From the NCBI GenBank assembly GCA_021234155.1, contig JAJEKV010000017.1:11599525-11663524 (forward strand): 64,000 bases of DNA, written 5' to 3'. Every line of letters starts with the position of its first letter. The stretch's first letter is position 1. Both the position numbers and the translations under genes were made by a program. Shown here piece after piece: positions 22,805-36,200 of the stretch. The DNA comes from Isoetes taiwanensis. Taxonomy: Eukaryota > Streptophyta > Lycopodiopsida > Isoetales > Isoetaceae. The notes under the pieces are model-generated. The model worked only from the letters and a program-made list of their open reading frames with translations, made no database searches and was not told where the DNA came from.

Positions 22805-23925
22805 ATGGCTTCAAGGAGAAATAATGAAAGTGCTAACCACGTTGAACCACAAGAGAACACTGAGGTACCTGCTATTCCATATAAAGTCTCTATTCAAGGT
22901 AATGCAGGTATGCCTTGCAAATATTTTGAGCTCAATGTACCTACTCCACCTCCCACTTTTGATCCAAGCATCAATGCTAACAACTTTTTGAAGACTTTTG
23001 ATGAATATTATCAAGAGTATAGCTACAAGAAAGGTTGCAAATTCTCAGAATTCAAGAACTGCTTAAAAAATGATAAGATAAGAGCATCGCTTGACTATAT
23101 GATCAACATAGGACCAATACTTGGGATCCCATTGTGAAGAAGTTCCTAGTAAGATTTGGTAAGATCTTATCCTTTATAAGAGGTTTGAGCAGCAGACCAA
23201 GGGTTTATAAAAAGATGCTCAAGCAATAGGGATTTGACACCATACATAAAGCCTTTACCAAGGCCATTGAGATTGTTAATATGCTTTCCTATCTTCCTGA
23301 TGACATGCATGCTTCTAATGATCCCTTCTTTCCAGATTATGAGCCAGAATACATGGGCCCATACCAATCTATGATGTCTAAAGGGAGAAGAGAAAACCAA
23401 GAATGGAGGATCCAGACAACCCTGTGGCTGATGTCAGGGTAGAGATTTCTAAGCTCTCGGAAGCATTGGTTGAAGTCACAAAACAACTCCAAGAAATGAA
23501 AGCCTTCGAGAGGAAGATCTATCCACCATTCTTCTGACATTGCTGATATAGACCATGCACAAGTGTGGTAAGAGAGGGCATTATGGTAAAAAGTGCCCAG
23601 TTTGTACTTTTTCAAAGCTATTGGCCATTATGAAGATAGATTTAGTGTCAAAGAGTATTTTGCAAGGCAAGACAAAGCAGAACTGTTGAGCCAAGTGCTT
23701 CAATGAGATTTGTTGCTGAATCAAGTGCATCAATAAGATTTATGCAGGTTTTGGAGGAGCGAGAGAAGATTATGGCTGTCCACACAAGAGGCATGCAGAA
23801 TTCAAAAGATAAAGAAGTGGCACAAGCCAATGAGGAAGTAAATGCAAACAAAATCAAACCAAATGAAGTCAATCAAGTTGAACCCCCTCCCCCTTATCAA
23901 AAAGTACACTAAAAGAGAGAAAGAA
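22805..23925 (+). pseudogene. Element D gag (decayed)
   Basis: Start chosen at ATG 22805 (MASRRNNESANH), 45 bases after the LTR end, parallel to element C. The N-terminal part FELNVPTPPPTFDPSINANNF and KKGCKFSEFKNCLK matches gag C. Frame changes occur after about 23100. A zinc knuckle KCGKRGHYGKKCPVC is readable at about 23553-23600. The gag C-terminus (SASIRFMQVLEE, AVHTRGMQNSKDK) is at 23703-23912. Confidence 0.8.
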
Positions 23926-25230
23926 AGTGATGAATTTGAGTATTTAACGAAAAATGCTAAGATTAGTGTGGACTTGTTAGTGTGGAAGCAAGGCGATGGA
24001 TTTGAGGAAAGATGATCACATCTATCTCAAGAGGAATAAATAGCTTTCACAAATCACATTGGAGAGCAAATGCTGGTCCAAAATGAATGTGACCCTGGTG
24101 CCTTTACATGTACAGCAAAGATTGATAGAAAAATCTTGACTAAGGTATTGCTTGATGGAGGGTCACCTCTCAATGTGATGCCTCGTCATATTATGAAATT
24201 GCATGGCTTGGAGGTTGACGAAAGCACCTATGCTACTCAAGTCTTTTTCAAACTCAAAGATCTATCCAGCATTCTAAGCAATGTTTTAATTGATATTGAA
24301 GGCATTATAGTAGCTGCTAACTTTGTTGTGGTAGCATTTGATGGTGCAGATGAGAAAACAGATATCTATGATCCACTCTTAAGCAGAAGATGGCCGTCTA
24401 CATTGGATGCAAGGCCCATATGGTCAAAAGGGTGAGTGTACCATATCTGATGGTAAGAAAACAATAACGCTATTCATCAAAATAGTTTGAGGCCCTCAAC
24501 TTCCTTAAAAAGGATCTTTTGATCCCAAATCATTTTGGTGAGTATGAGCTTGTTGCCACAGTTCTGAACTTAGAGCCAAGGCTGCCAATAAAGGTTAGTA
24601 CATCTCAAAGAGAAATTTTTGCATTCTTGTGGTTTGATGGTAGAGTTTCCAAAAGATTAAATGTAGCTTCTTCTGCTGCTATTTTGAAAGATCGAGCCAG
24701 CAAGTCAAAGTTGGCAGAATCTACTCCAATACAACCTCAAATATAGCTGAGTACACAGCCCTCATTGCAGACCTTCAAGAGGCCGAACATCTTGGTATCA
24801 CTAATATTCTTATATTTGGTGATTATCAGCTTGTTTGCAGGTAGATCCTAGGGGGATATCAGGCCAAACATGAGGATATGTCACACTTAGAAATAAGGAC
24901 TTGGAAGAACTATCTAGCTTTGAAACTTGGGATCTACATCATGTGCCAAGGGAGTTCAACAATGAAGTTGATGCCTTGTGCAAAAGTGTCCTCCTTGAGC
25001 ACTTAGCTGAAGGAGAAATCGAAAGAATTGGAAGAAGAAGACTTGAAGCAACTACATCCTATTCTTGTAATCAATGCAAGTGATGAAAAACTGGCAAAGG
25101 AGGTAAAAGTTGATAAGAATGGTCAAGATAGGTTTCTTTATGTTGGAGATATGTTCAAAGAAGAGGATGAGGGCATGGTCATAAAGCTCTTTGATGAATG
25201 GAAAGATGTGTTGCTTGAGACTACAAAGAA
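23926..25230 (+). pseudogene. Element D protease and RNase H ahead of RT
   Basis: Protease: KVLLDGGSPLNVMP at about 24142-24185 in the frame 24070-24435. RNase H: FAFLWFDGRVSKRLN at about 24620-24660, SNIAEYTALIADLQEA at about 24735-24785, IFGDYQLVCR at about 24810-24842 (Ser changed to Tyr), and PREFNNEVDALC at about 24945-24982 (Ala changed to Val). All lie upstream of RT, as in C. The frame breaks near 24720, 24845 and 25030. Confidence 0.8.
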
Positions 25231-26214
25231 CTAACTGGTGTTGACAAAAAAGTATGTGAAATTGAAATTAAGATTAAAGAAGATGTGTAACCTGTCATGC
25301 AAAAACTAAGAAGAATAAATGTTGCATTGCTTGATCTGATTAAGGAAGAGTTATACAAAATGAAAGATGCTGGTGTCATGTCTGAAATAGTGAATCCTGA
25401 ATGGTTATCTTGCATTGTGCATGTTGAGAAAAAGAACAAGACAATTAGGATATGCATTGATTATAGGGACCTAAACAAGGCTATTATCAAGGATTGCTAC
25501 CCTTTGCCTTTCTTGGAGCAAGTCTTGCATGTTGTTTTAGGAAAGGAATATACTCCTTCTTAGATGGTTTTTCAGGTTCTAACCAAATAAGCATCAAGGA
25601 GGAAGATCAGCCAAAAATAGCCTTTATCACATCTTGGGGGACCTTTGCTATGAGAAGAATGCCATTTGATCTCATGAATGCCTCAGCTACATTTCAAAGA
25701 GCAATGGACACCATATTTAGGGATATGCCCTCTTCTTTGTTCAGAGTATTATTGGATGATTTGTGCTTAGGTATCTCAATCAATGATCATTTTCACTATC
25801 TCACTAAACTTTGTGCCATGTGTATAAAAGAAGGTGTGAGCTTGAATCCTAAGAAGAGCATGTTTTTGTCCTCAAAAGGAGACTTGCTGGATCATGAGGT
25901 TTCAACAAAACGTATTCAAGTGGCTGAGAGCAAGATAGAGGCATTGAAGAAACTCACTCTATCAAAAACTCGCAAGCAAGTGAAGAGTTTCTTAGGTATG
26001 ACTAGTTTTCTAAGGATGTATATACCTCATTTTTCATATGCTATTAGTCCCATCTCAAGCCTCACCAAGGTAGAGAAGTTCACAAAACAAGAGAGTAAAC
26101 ATAGTCTGGTCAAATGGACTGAAACCTGCCAAGAAGCATTTGAAAGAATCATAAATCTACTTTGCTCAAGCCTCATGATCCTCAAAAGCCTTTTCAAGCA
26201 TCAACAAAGCCATA
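25231..26214 (+). pseudogene. Element D reverse transcriptase
   Basis: The RT frame reads MQKLRRINVALLDLI, CIDYRDLNKAI (about 25454-25487), then shifts frame near 25550. It continues FLDGFSGSNQISIKEED, MRRMPFDLMNASATFQRAMD and the catalytic FRVLLDDLCLG (about 25740-25772). The thumb motif KSFLGMTSFLRMYIPHF is intact. At about 26215 it jumps into integrase sequence, so the linked RNase H, zinc-binding domain and integrase N-terminus are deleted. Confidence 0.85.
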
Positions 26215-26452
26215 GTGCAAGAAAAATGTGGTCTGATACAGAAGTCAAGAATTCAGCCTACTATCCACAAGGCAATGGCCAAGTTGAATCCACAAACAAA
26301 GTTCTCAAGTCCATTCTTCAGAAATCCATAAACATATCCAAAAAAAATTGGCACATTAAGCTTCTTGATTCCCTATGGGCATATGGGACCACCACCAAGG
26401 CAGCTACTAAACATACTCCTTTCAGTTTAATGCATCCTCCATTTCCAAGTTG
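26215..26452 (+). pseudogene. Element D integrase fragment
   Basis: Fragment around the catalytic Glu: SAYYPQGNGQVESTNKVLKS, then NWHIKLLDSLWAYGTTTKAA. It is directly followed by a similar segment in reverse orientation. Confidence 0.8.
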
Positions 26453-27145
26453 ATTTTGTGTGCTAATCTCAGGGAGGGCAACTCAAGCTCTACAGGAATA
26501 AAGGATTCAACAACATAGACCAGGCTAAAAGGGATATTCTTGGTGGCTGTCTTGGTGGTGGTCCTATATGATATACGGCATCATAAAGCTCAAATGCCAA
26601 TCCTTCTTTGGGATGCTTATGGTTTTTTTGGAGAATAGACTTGAGCACCTTGTTTGTAGACTCGACTTGACCATTTCCTTGAGGGTAATAGGCTGAGCTT
26701 TTGGTATGCTTGACTTTGAGAGTAGAAAGTAGTGTAGCAATGACTTCATTAATGAACTGACTTTCCCTATCAGATATCAGTTTGAGAGGAATACCAAATC
26801 TTGCACAAATGTTCTCATGGATGAATTTAGCAGTGGTCAAAGCATTGGCTTATCTAAGTGGGATTGCTTCAGCCCACTTGGTGAAGTAATTAGTGGCAAC
26901 AAGGATGTATTTCATGCTATTCTGATAAGGGAGCATCTATAGGACCTATGAAGTGGAATGGCCCTGATGACAGTAAGAGGAGCTAGCTGCAGGCTACTTT
27001 TGCCAAAGATTTGGCATTTGTGGCAATACTTAATGATATTGTAACAATTCTGAAAGAATGCAGACCTTAGTATCCAGATCTTAGGATTTTCTTGGCTGTT
27101 GTATCAGCTGCAAAGTGTCCTCCACATACTCTTTCATGGTAGGCT
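26453..27145 (-). pseudogene. Inverted gypsy integrase fragment
   Basis: On the minus strand: CHERVCGGHFAADTTAKKIL-like zinc domain (about 27140-27075), CHKCQIFGK (about 27030-27000), then FIHENICARFGIPLKLISDRESQF (second Asp, about 26826-26755) and YYPQGNGQVESTNKVLKS (Glu, about 26698-26640). It belongs to the same family as D but is a separate, diverged copy. It ends at 27145, where an unrelated LTR begins. Confidence 0.8.
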
Positions 27146-27149
27146 TCTC

Positions 27150-27674
27150 AGGCTAACTAAGCCTACTAACCGGTATCTTGGCTAGATCCACTATCTCTCA
27201 GGTTCTCCATGTTCCTCTGGTTGAATAGGCTCCTCCTCCTTCTCCAATTGTCCTCAAGTCAAATTGGGCCTCAATTTGGTTTGGCTGAACCAAATTTGGC
27301 AGTTCTCCCTTGCCCAATCGATTTGGGCTAGGTGACAATTTCCTAAACTAAACCATCAATAACTAATTGCTAATTGAATTAATTATCGATTGGGTTAATA
27401 TATGCCTCCTTAAAATTAGAGTTTTGCCCTAATTTCGAATTAGGTTTGGGGCTAATGCAAATGGCAAGTTTAATTTGTCCAACCAGTTGATGCCACATGG
27501 CATCTAAGTTCCCTCATAATTAATTAACATAGGTAATGCTAATTACTATGCCTAAAATCAATGCAATGTGCTACCCCATTAAGTCAACACACAAAGGGAC
27601 AAGAAACCCTTACATACCTCTGGTGACGTGTCATGTATTTATGCATATAGCATATAAATACATGGAACGTCACA
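27150..27674 (-). mobile_element. 5' part of a family-G LTR (minus)
   Basis: Read on the minus strand it starts TGTGACGTTCCATG at 27674 and follows the complete LTR at 52002-52420, including the ATTTATATGC, TTCGAATT and GGTTAGTA segments. It is truncated at 27150, where the gypsy integrase fragment begins. Confidence 0.75.
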
Positions 27675-28938
27675 AACAACTCAAGTTATATGTTGATAGA
27701 TTTTGCCATCATAGTTCAAAAATATTTGCTTACTAAAAATCATTATTATTTATGATAGATATTACTACTATTAATACATTTTGTAAGTATAGGCTCTCAT
27801 AAAAATCCTCAAGGATATGGCAAAGTTGTTATTCTCTAGGGAATGGTCCTATGCTAAAAATGGGCATTTTATTGGCCAATATCCTTCATCCATGGAACTC
27901 AAATGACCAATAAATCAGTATGTCCCAAATTACAAAATAATAAATTGGCCATTCCAATTCTTTATCTGCCAATTTACGGGGATTTTTGCCAGAATAGATG
28001 ATTCAGGACCAAATGATTCGACGAGGCTGCTAAAATTTTTACTGCATCTAACATGATCTTGAACTATGGCAAGAACCTTATCAATATACAACTTTGACCC
28101 AATTTTCTATATCATGATTTTTGCAAGCACATTATCCACCATCAATCTAAGAACACCTTCGATCCAAGAAAGTACACGTGTGCATGCACCTATCTTCTAC
28201 CTTTCATTTCATCACACACCCACATCTTCCACCTTCGATTCCACCACACACCTATTACAATCAACTACACTCCAATTATAATTGTATCAATTAGGCATTA
28301 GATATGCTAAATTCTACGAATCACAAGCACCAATTGTAAAACCCTTTCTGCTTAGCACTCAATTACATCTATGAACACAACTACATTTATAACTCTTTAT
28401 TCCACCTGACAAACTCTTATTATGTCTACTCAGCTCACACGTTTACACTAGTAATGCCTGGCATCGTCAAACACACGTTTCTAATTATTTCTCCTTTAGC
28501 ATGTAACTGTTGTTAATGCAACATTCCTTTGTAAATAAAGTCCCCCATTTTTACCAATTATGACTTGATCTTGGCCTATATGACATATATGTTTAAATTT
28601 GATCTCATTAGGTTCATTGTTCCATAATACCAACATGGTAGTCATGTTGAACTAATATTCAAGTACTATAGTGTATGCAAAAATACACGTGATATTCTCC
28701 ATGTAGAAATATGCACAACATCGTCTTTAATAATTTTAGACATAACAATTTCAAATCTTGCATATTCAAGAACATTTTTTGCACCATTGTGAAGAGTGAC
28801 AATTCGAGTGAATAGTTAACTAAATGTTTCAGAAAAATGCTAGGTAAGTCAGCAAAGAATAATATTCGTCATGGTTCCAAAAAAATACAAGGGAGTCGAT
28901 AAAGAGAAACGTTTGCAGCGGTGTGATAAATATCTTGT
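27675..28938. other. No gene recognised
   Basis: AT-rich sequence without recognised protein motifs. A CAC-rich stretch (28185-28260) with direct repeats of 'catcttccaccttcgattcc' type is the only local structure seen. Confidence 0.5.
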
Positions 28939-29380
28939 ATAATATAGGGAAAATTACTAAAATACCATTAAAGTTTGCCAAAACTACCAAAATGCCACTA
29001 AACCTAGTGGCATTTTGGGAAAATTGGCAATAACGTTTTTCCAACGATCTGAATGCAAATGTGCCCTTCAGACGAATTGTAGATTAAGCTGAGATCTTTT
29101 CAACAAGTATAAGATCATTCAATTTTAAGACCACAATCTCAAGTTATGAGATTTTTCATTTCTCAAATTCTGAAGAACTCAAGAGCTTATAACTTGAAAT
29201 TTTTATCTCCAATCAAGATCTTATGCTTCAGCTTAATCTACAATTCATCTGAAAGGCACATTTGCATTCAAATTATTAAGAAAACATTATTACCAATTTT
29301 CCCAAAATACCACTGGGTTTAGTGGTATTTAGTAAATTTGGCAAACTTTAATGGTATTTTGATAATTTTCCCTATAATAT
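28939..29380. mobile_element. Foldback MITE with 7-bp flanking repeats
   Basis: The element proper is 28946-29373. Its ends AGGGAAAATTACTAAAATACC and GGTATTTTGATAATTTTCCCT are inverted copies, and the match continues inward for roughly 200 bp per arm. It is flanked on both sides by exact ATAATAT (28939-28945 and 29374-29380). There is no coding capacity. The length and structure fit a Mutator-like or similar foldback MITE. Confidence 0.85.
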
Positions 29381-30274
29381 ATGTGACACTATCAAGAAAT
29401 CCCTTGGTATAAAATAAGACTAGTCCTTAAAAAGGTAAAAAACCATTTCTTTTTTATTTGCTTAAGTGGCCCAATTACTTCCTAAGAGGACTTCTGGGTT
29501 GGCAAATAACCCATAAGGCCAGTAGATCATAGATCATAGGTTAATTCCAATATTACATCCATATCTTTCTATTGTATCTCAAGGGATACAATTTTTTTGC
29601 TTATCTACGCAAGACATTAGCTTGAATTAAAATAAATCAGAAAAAATATTTTGGTTATCCAACATAAGCAAGACAGGGAAATATAGACTGAATTCTGGTA
29701 GAAAAATTAGACAGGAGAAAGGAAAGAAGGATTTCATCATATTCTTCTAATCAAAGTCATGATTAGGAAGCAATGCCACTGAAACTGGGTGCAACAGATA
29801 GAATGGCCAGAAATAAAAAAATTTGGCAAGTGGTACAAAGCAATGGATGGACGTAATGAAGATCTACATGTTCTAGGAAGACATTAACGTCTCTGATGTT
29901 AAGTCTGGTGTGCAGCAATGATGACAGTTGAGCATGTATAAACTCCGATGTAGGTTGAGATGCCAAACTCCTTAGAAATTCTAAATTGCAGTTCCATTAT
30001 CCTTAACTAGCAGACATGCAAGATACAGAGGGTGACACAAGCATTGCCCAAAATACAAATTTGCTGTATATTAAATCTAGAAGCCAATGAGCTTTTGGAA
30101 TTCGTGAATTTTTTCAAGGACATTCTTTGTGTATGCCCTAGCAGCGGCGTCGTTTGTATTTTTAAAACTCAACCGTTGAAACAATATGTTTATGCATAAA
30201 CAGGAAAACTCTACTCAAAATTGCAGAGAGCAAACCTTCAAATCACTAGTCTTGTTTTGTTCTTTCCTACTGAA
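29381..30274. other. 3' flank of VPS45; no gene recognised
   Basis: This lies downstream of the VPS45 stop on the minus strand and should include its 3' untranslated region. No polyadenylation signal was confidently assigned. The open frame 29763-29966 matches no known family. Confidence 0.4.
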
Positions 30275-33200
30275 CTAGTGGATGCTTTTGCGCACAGAAT
30301 ATTGTGCATCCTCTAGATCCTTAAGAAAGCTGCAATAAAATGAACACCAGATCAGCAACAGCAATAGACGTAAAAAAAGAGGTCACAATCATAAACGGCA
30401 CCTGGAGGAATTCAAAACCACCGAATCTCCAAGAATTATCCGAGTGCCAGGATTTGCAGCATTTTGCAGTGAAACTGCACGCGCCTCCTCATAAGTTGAC
30501 CCACCAACTATGAATATCACCACATCCTGAGGCCTGCAAATACATTAGATACAACACTAAAAATTATCCTCTGATTTGCTCAAACCTTAATCTTGCATTC
30601 AATATGCATCAAAAAGCTACTATCTAAATAAGGAGGCAAGCATACTTTGGGGGCAAACCAAAAAATCAAAACCTTAACACACATTTGTGCCTCCCTCCTT
30701 TCTTGACAATTTTTGCTAACCTAATAGGGATGCGGAATGTTTATAATGTTTTGTTTTGCCTCGTTTTGCAACTCTCCACCAAGCCATTACTTGCTGCTGT
30801 CAGATATCTGAGATGAAACTGTTGTTTCAGAGATCATTGTTGAGAATTAATTATTTGGGGATTGTCGGAGTCAACCGTGTGGGATTTGCTCTAGCCTAAG
30901 ATGGATACTGGATCAAGAGATTGTTCAATTGTGCTTAATCCAAGGTTTCATTATCCAAAATTCTTGGATCTAGTGTGATTTGACAAGGCCCTATTAAGAG
31001 ATGATTAGAACTGAGTGGTCTAATCAGTACCCTAAAGCAAGTTCCAACTTGGGTGCAGTTGTATTTGGCGCAATGGTCTTCTGCTCTATTGCGTCTGATC
31101 ATTTTTCACCCTGGTACATTCAGATATTGTGTTAAGAGATTTGTGTTAAGAGTTAAAAAAATCTCACTTAACTAAATATATCAGTGGCTAAGATCTTACC
31201 ACGTTGTCATTTCCATCTATGGTGTTAAGTCATCAAGTACTACACTTCCTAGTCAGCTAAATCTCAAATATGATCCCAGAGCCGTAGGGAGGGAGAGCTG
31301 TGAGGATTTTGCCTGTACATTTCTTTTTCTCCTCTGGGAATTTTTTAGCAAGATTGTACAAACATGAGCGTGAGCGTCTTTGTTCTAGCAATCTAATGAA
31401 CCAGTTTTTGATTGAATTGAACGAGTCTGCAGAGAGATTTGGTGAAATAAGAAAATCTTAAAAGTTCTGATCTGTCTAGATCAGATTTTTCCTGGGGCGG
31501 TTTTGAGCTGGGTAAGCTTTATATATGCTTTGATTTTCAATCTTAGTTGATTTGATGTCTATTTGAGAGGTTTTAGAGGAATTTACTACAATTCCAGAGA
31601 GAAGACCTCTGTTAGCAAGGATTATTTGTTGAAATTTGATCAAAAGTATAGTGATAATTATGGGATTCATGGATCCAAAGAGCTGCTAATCCAATCTTAG
31701 ATCGTTTGAATTATTGTGGTTTATCTTGGTTTGGTAATCTGGGGGGGTTTGAAGGTAGATTGGAAGGTTATATAAATCATCTTGCTAGAGAAGACAAAGT
31801 TTTTGATCATCTGAAGGCTTTGGTCAATCCAGAGATAAAGGCAGCTTAGTCCTTTCAAAACATTTGCTGAAGCATAGAAATAGCTTACGGATTTTTGCAT
31901 GGATTAGGAAGGCACCAGCAAATGGATCAACTTATACTTGCTGAATGTTCTACTGTTGCCTAGTATATGCCCAAGCTGAAGAAGCTTAAAGAAGATTTAA
32001 TAGGAGCTGGGGGTTCTGAGACTGATATGATTACCTTGTTTATTAAAGGGAATGGAAGATCAGTATCTCAATATCACCACTACTGTACAAGCACAAAGAA
32101 TGCGACTTGTACTTGAAGCAGAAGCCAATCAGATCGAAGGAATAAGAAAGCTCAACTTGATTTTGCTGAGTTAGATTATAACAAGGGCAAAGCAAAGCAA
32201 AGAAAAGGAAGAAGTTGAGAAGGAATGCCAACCAAAGAAAGATAAATCTGAGGTCACTTGCTGGTACTGTAACCAGAAGGGATATTTTTGAAATAGTGTC
32301 CTGACTTCAAAAGATTGATGCAATCTGTTTCACAGTCTTCATCTTCAGCTCCTCCTAATCATGGAATTTCAGGTATAGCAGTTGCTCAGTTTACTCGAGC
32401 TCATTCAGCAGTAAGCAGCAGAAATCTATTTCCCATGTTCTCTCATGAGTATCTAAATATGGCAGTTGTCCCTAATCTGTCAGAGCTTTATGATCACTCA
32501 GAATCCTATGTTGTATAATGTTTATTGTGATCTTTATTGTGATCTGCCACCATTCTATAATGAATTAGAAGAGGTTGAAGTATTCTATGATTTGCCATTA
32601 TCCTATGCGGAATTTGATGCCAATGATATTTTATGATCTTCCTCCATCTTATGTGCAGTTCGAATGCATTGATGTCTTCCATGATATGCAGGATCATTTT
32701 GCTTTATGATGGCAGCTCATGGTGGACCTCAGGTGACTCATCACTGTATGATGGACTCTGGGGCATCCATGATACGTCAGTCAAATTTGCTTGCTTGTGC
32801 TAGAAAGACAATTCTGTTATTGTTAGAAAGGGAAGCACAAAAGGTCAATCTGAAGCCAAAGGTGACATTGAGTTTATTTCTTCCTCAATTGCTAGTAAAG
32901 GATGTTCATTAAATCCCAGACTTACAACCAATCTATTATCTGTTTCAAGATTTGATCGAGAGAAGGGAAAACAATTATATTTCGCCAGGGGAACATGTAT
33001 CTTACACAATTTCATTCATTTGATTTCCTTTCAGCCACCAAACTGCGAAGGTCACATGAATGCAGTAAATTGTATATAATCAAGGCTCAATCTCATCATC
33101 ATACTTGATGTTGTATAAGCAGAAGATATGTCAAATAAAAGGTTGTGGCATGCCAGATATGGTCATATTGGGGGAGGTGCAACAGGAAAATTGCCACTTT

Positions 33201-36200
33201 GCATTTGGCTAAAGGTATTCCTAATCTCAAATCCAAGAGCTTAGAATGTGAGGCCTGTCATTTGCGCAAGCAGACTCAGGCTCCTTATCCACTCCATTGC
33301 AGAATATAGAGCATCCTATCCCTTAGAAATTATTCACATGTCTGTGTTACATGCATGTCTTGTCTCTAGGAAGAGCACATTGGTTTATGGTTATTATGGA
33401 AGACTGTACTAGATACACTTGGGTATTTTGTTTGAAACCAAAGGATCAAGCTCTTTCCACATTCAATGCATTTCATGTTCTTGAGGAGAACAGATTGGGA
33501 GATTAATTAAAACTATCAGAATTGATAATGGTATAGAGTGCGTAAATCATGAGTTTAGCAAGTATCTTTCTCACCGTGGTAGTCAAGAGAACTTACAGTT
33601 CTTGTGTTCATTCAGCTGAACATAAAGATAGGTCACTTCAAGACCTTGTACGAGCAATGCTTGCCCACAAACACTTAGGTCTTGGTTTTTGGGCCAAAGC
33701 AATTTGCACAGCATCGTACTTGACACCTACAGCAGCTTCGAAAGATCAAACACCATTTCATGCCTTGTTTGGCAGAAAACCTAATGTGGAAATCAGGGTC
33801 TTTGGTTCTTTGGCTTATTTAATTATACCTATGGAGTTACTTACAAAACAGGGAAAGCTTACTGATCGAGCTGTCATGTGCACATTTCTAGGTTATCCAA
33901 CCATGCAAAAAGCTTGAAAGTTATATAATCTAGCTATTATAAAAGTTATTCCAAAAGTGCAAAATTTGTGGAAGATGCTGAACATGATTGCCATGATCAG
34001 CCAGCTCTACTCAGTGTGATCTTCCCACATTATAGATTCTAAATTTCCTGATGTCCGAATCTTGGAGGGTGAACATAAGGGGATACCATTTCTGCCCAAG
34101 GGAGTCTTCTGTTTTATATTCTACTTCTAGTAGTGAGTCTGCTGAGCAACCTTCAGCCTGAGCAGATGTCTTTTTTTACAGAAGCAAAAAAAAAAACTCT
34201 CTCCATTCATCTTTCTAATGCAGAAGATCGTTCACAGCCAACAGGTTCTGTTTTATTAGTAATTCCTCTAAGAAGATCCGCACGCATCGCTGCTCAATCT
34301 ATTCTAAAGTGACTACTTAAGTCATCAACTGCTGTAATCATTTTTATCAAATTCGACTACATTTGCACGCTTTACTTTCTATCTCCTAGTGAGCTAAATG
34401 TCAAATATATTGCAGCTTCAGGTAGAAACATAGACCCAAGTGTAATATTTGGTCTCGTACACCCAAGCGGTCTCCCACAGACGTTAAGATAATCTTTCTT
34501 TTTTTCTCTCTTTCTTTCTTCAGATACATTATGCTCATTCTAGAACATTGTATCCCCCAAATGTCCCACCTGGAGTCTTTTAACAATGGAAAATGAGAGC
34601 CAAACCAATACTTGCAGTGCAGCTCATAATTGCCTCACATTTCAGTGACGCATCCATCCAACCATACTAAACACGAATATCAAACCAAGAGAATAAAAAA
34701 GCATTGCTAATTTGGGCTGAAAATTAACAAAACCAATGAAATATACAGATTGTTCATAAAGCGAACCTATAAATTGCGGTGAGTACATACCGTCCTTGTT
34801 GGCCGTGACTACCAACGAAGGGATAATCAATGTCTTTCATTCGACCCTTTACTATGTTTTCAATTGTGTTTAATAGCAATGGTTGATGCTGAGTGTATAC
34901 ATTCTCCACGCCCTTCAAGTAATGACAACAATGTTTTATGAAAAGACTAAGAACTGGATATTACACATGCATCCTTTAAAGAGCACTCACAATAAAACAT
35001 AATTAAAAAACACGCTGACCACCTTCAAACCGCGTGCCATTATGCGTGCCCTGTTAAAAAGATCCCTGTTACTGTAGAGATCACCAGTACGCTTCTCCAC
35101 TCCAGCCAGTTTGAGCAACGTATGTACAAGCTGGCCATAAAATGAAGAAAAATTAGAATATCTAGGAAAGCATACAACCAAACATAATAAACCTAAAGGG
35201 AAAGGTGAAACAGTATGTTTATTTACTCCAGGTTTATATTTGGTTGACCGTGAATTCAGTTTAGCTATTAGTTGGTCAAGCAGCTGGGGGTTCTCCTTTT
35301 CATAACGCAATGCAAACAGCATCACCAATCGCAACATGTCAATTTCTCCAATGTCTTCCTGGGTGAGGTGAGCCATAACTGCCTGCAGAAATGAATTATT
35401 AATAGATGAATGATTCCCATGGCTATGATAATCTAAAGCCTTTGCTATAGCATTGTTTCCAAGCTATAGCAAATTCATCCTTATCTTGGATACAGAAGCA
35501 TGACATGGAATTCGTCAGTATTACCAGAATAGCAAAATGCTATGGTCATCTAAGAACAGTTGTATTCTCTTATGCAGTCGTTAACACAGACACACAAGAG
35601 GAATCTGCCAGGACAAAGAGTAATGCTCTCCCATACTCCGGGCCTCTGGTTATAACAACTGTGAATAGTTAAAACTCGACAGAAACCTACCAAGTGGTCA
35701 GTTTACCAACAAGGGCCGGACACTTGATTTATCACAATATGCATCATAACCATCTGCCTAACAAACAAGCATTCCAAAGGAAAACTCGTCTTCTAATGGC
35801 ATAAGACAGAAGACTATATGGGTTTAGGCTCCTCAAGCACATGCCAGCTGCCACTATAGGTTAAGTGCAGAATGCCAATCTCGTACGCAATGTCACTAGA
35901 TGTCTATCCTACTTAAAGAGTCCATGCCCATAACTGCTACTCTATTCCAATTACTTGGGACATAAATAATTTTAGATGTCTCATGTCTTTCTGGCTCGTC
36001 TGTTTTCCAAACAAATATTTTGTTCCAAATTTTGAGGTTTGAAGAGTTCGAATGCCTAGTCCTTTTTCCTAACATCTACAGATTTCTGAAGGGGAATATG
36101 CATGAATCTCAAGCCTCCAGCTATAATAGAGATGACAGATGACAAGACGTTCTTAGAAAAATGACCAAATGATTGAGAACTTTTTCATATTAGGAATGGT

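Larger units (their letters stand above)
31080..34425 (+). mobile_element. Decayed Ty1/copia element in VPS45 intron 11 (antisense to the gene)
   Basis: The element runs opposite to VPS45. It keeps a gag end, protease and integrase, lacks most of RT-RNase H, and has short LTR traces. 'CCTAGTCAGCTAAATCTCAAATATG' (about 31249) and 'CCTAGTGAGCTAAATGTCAAATATA' (about 34386) are matching pieces of its two LTRs. The exact ends and target duplication were not found. Splicing across it must remove the whole 4.26-kb intron. Confidence 0.75.
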
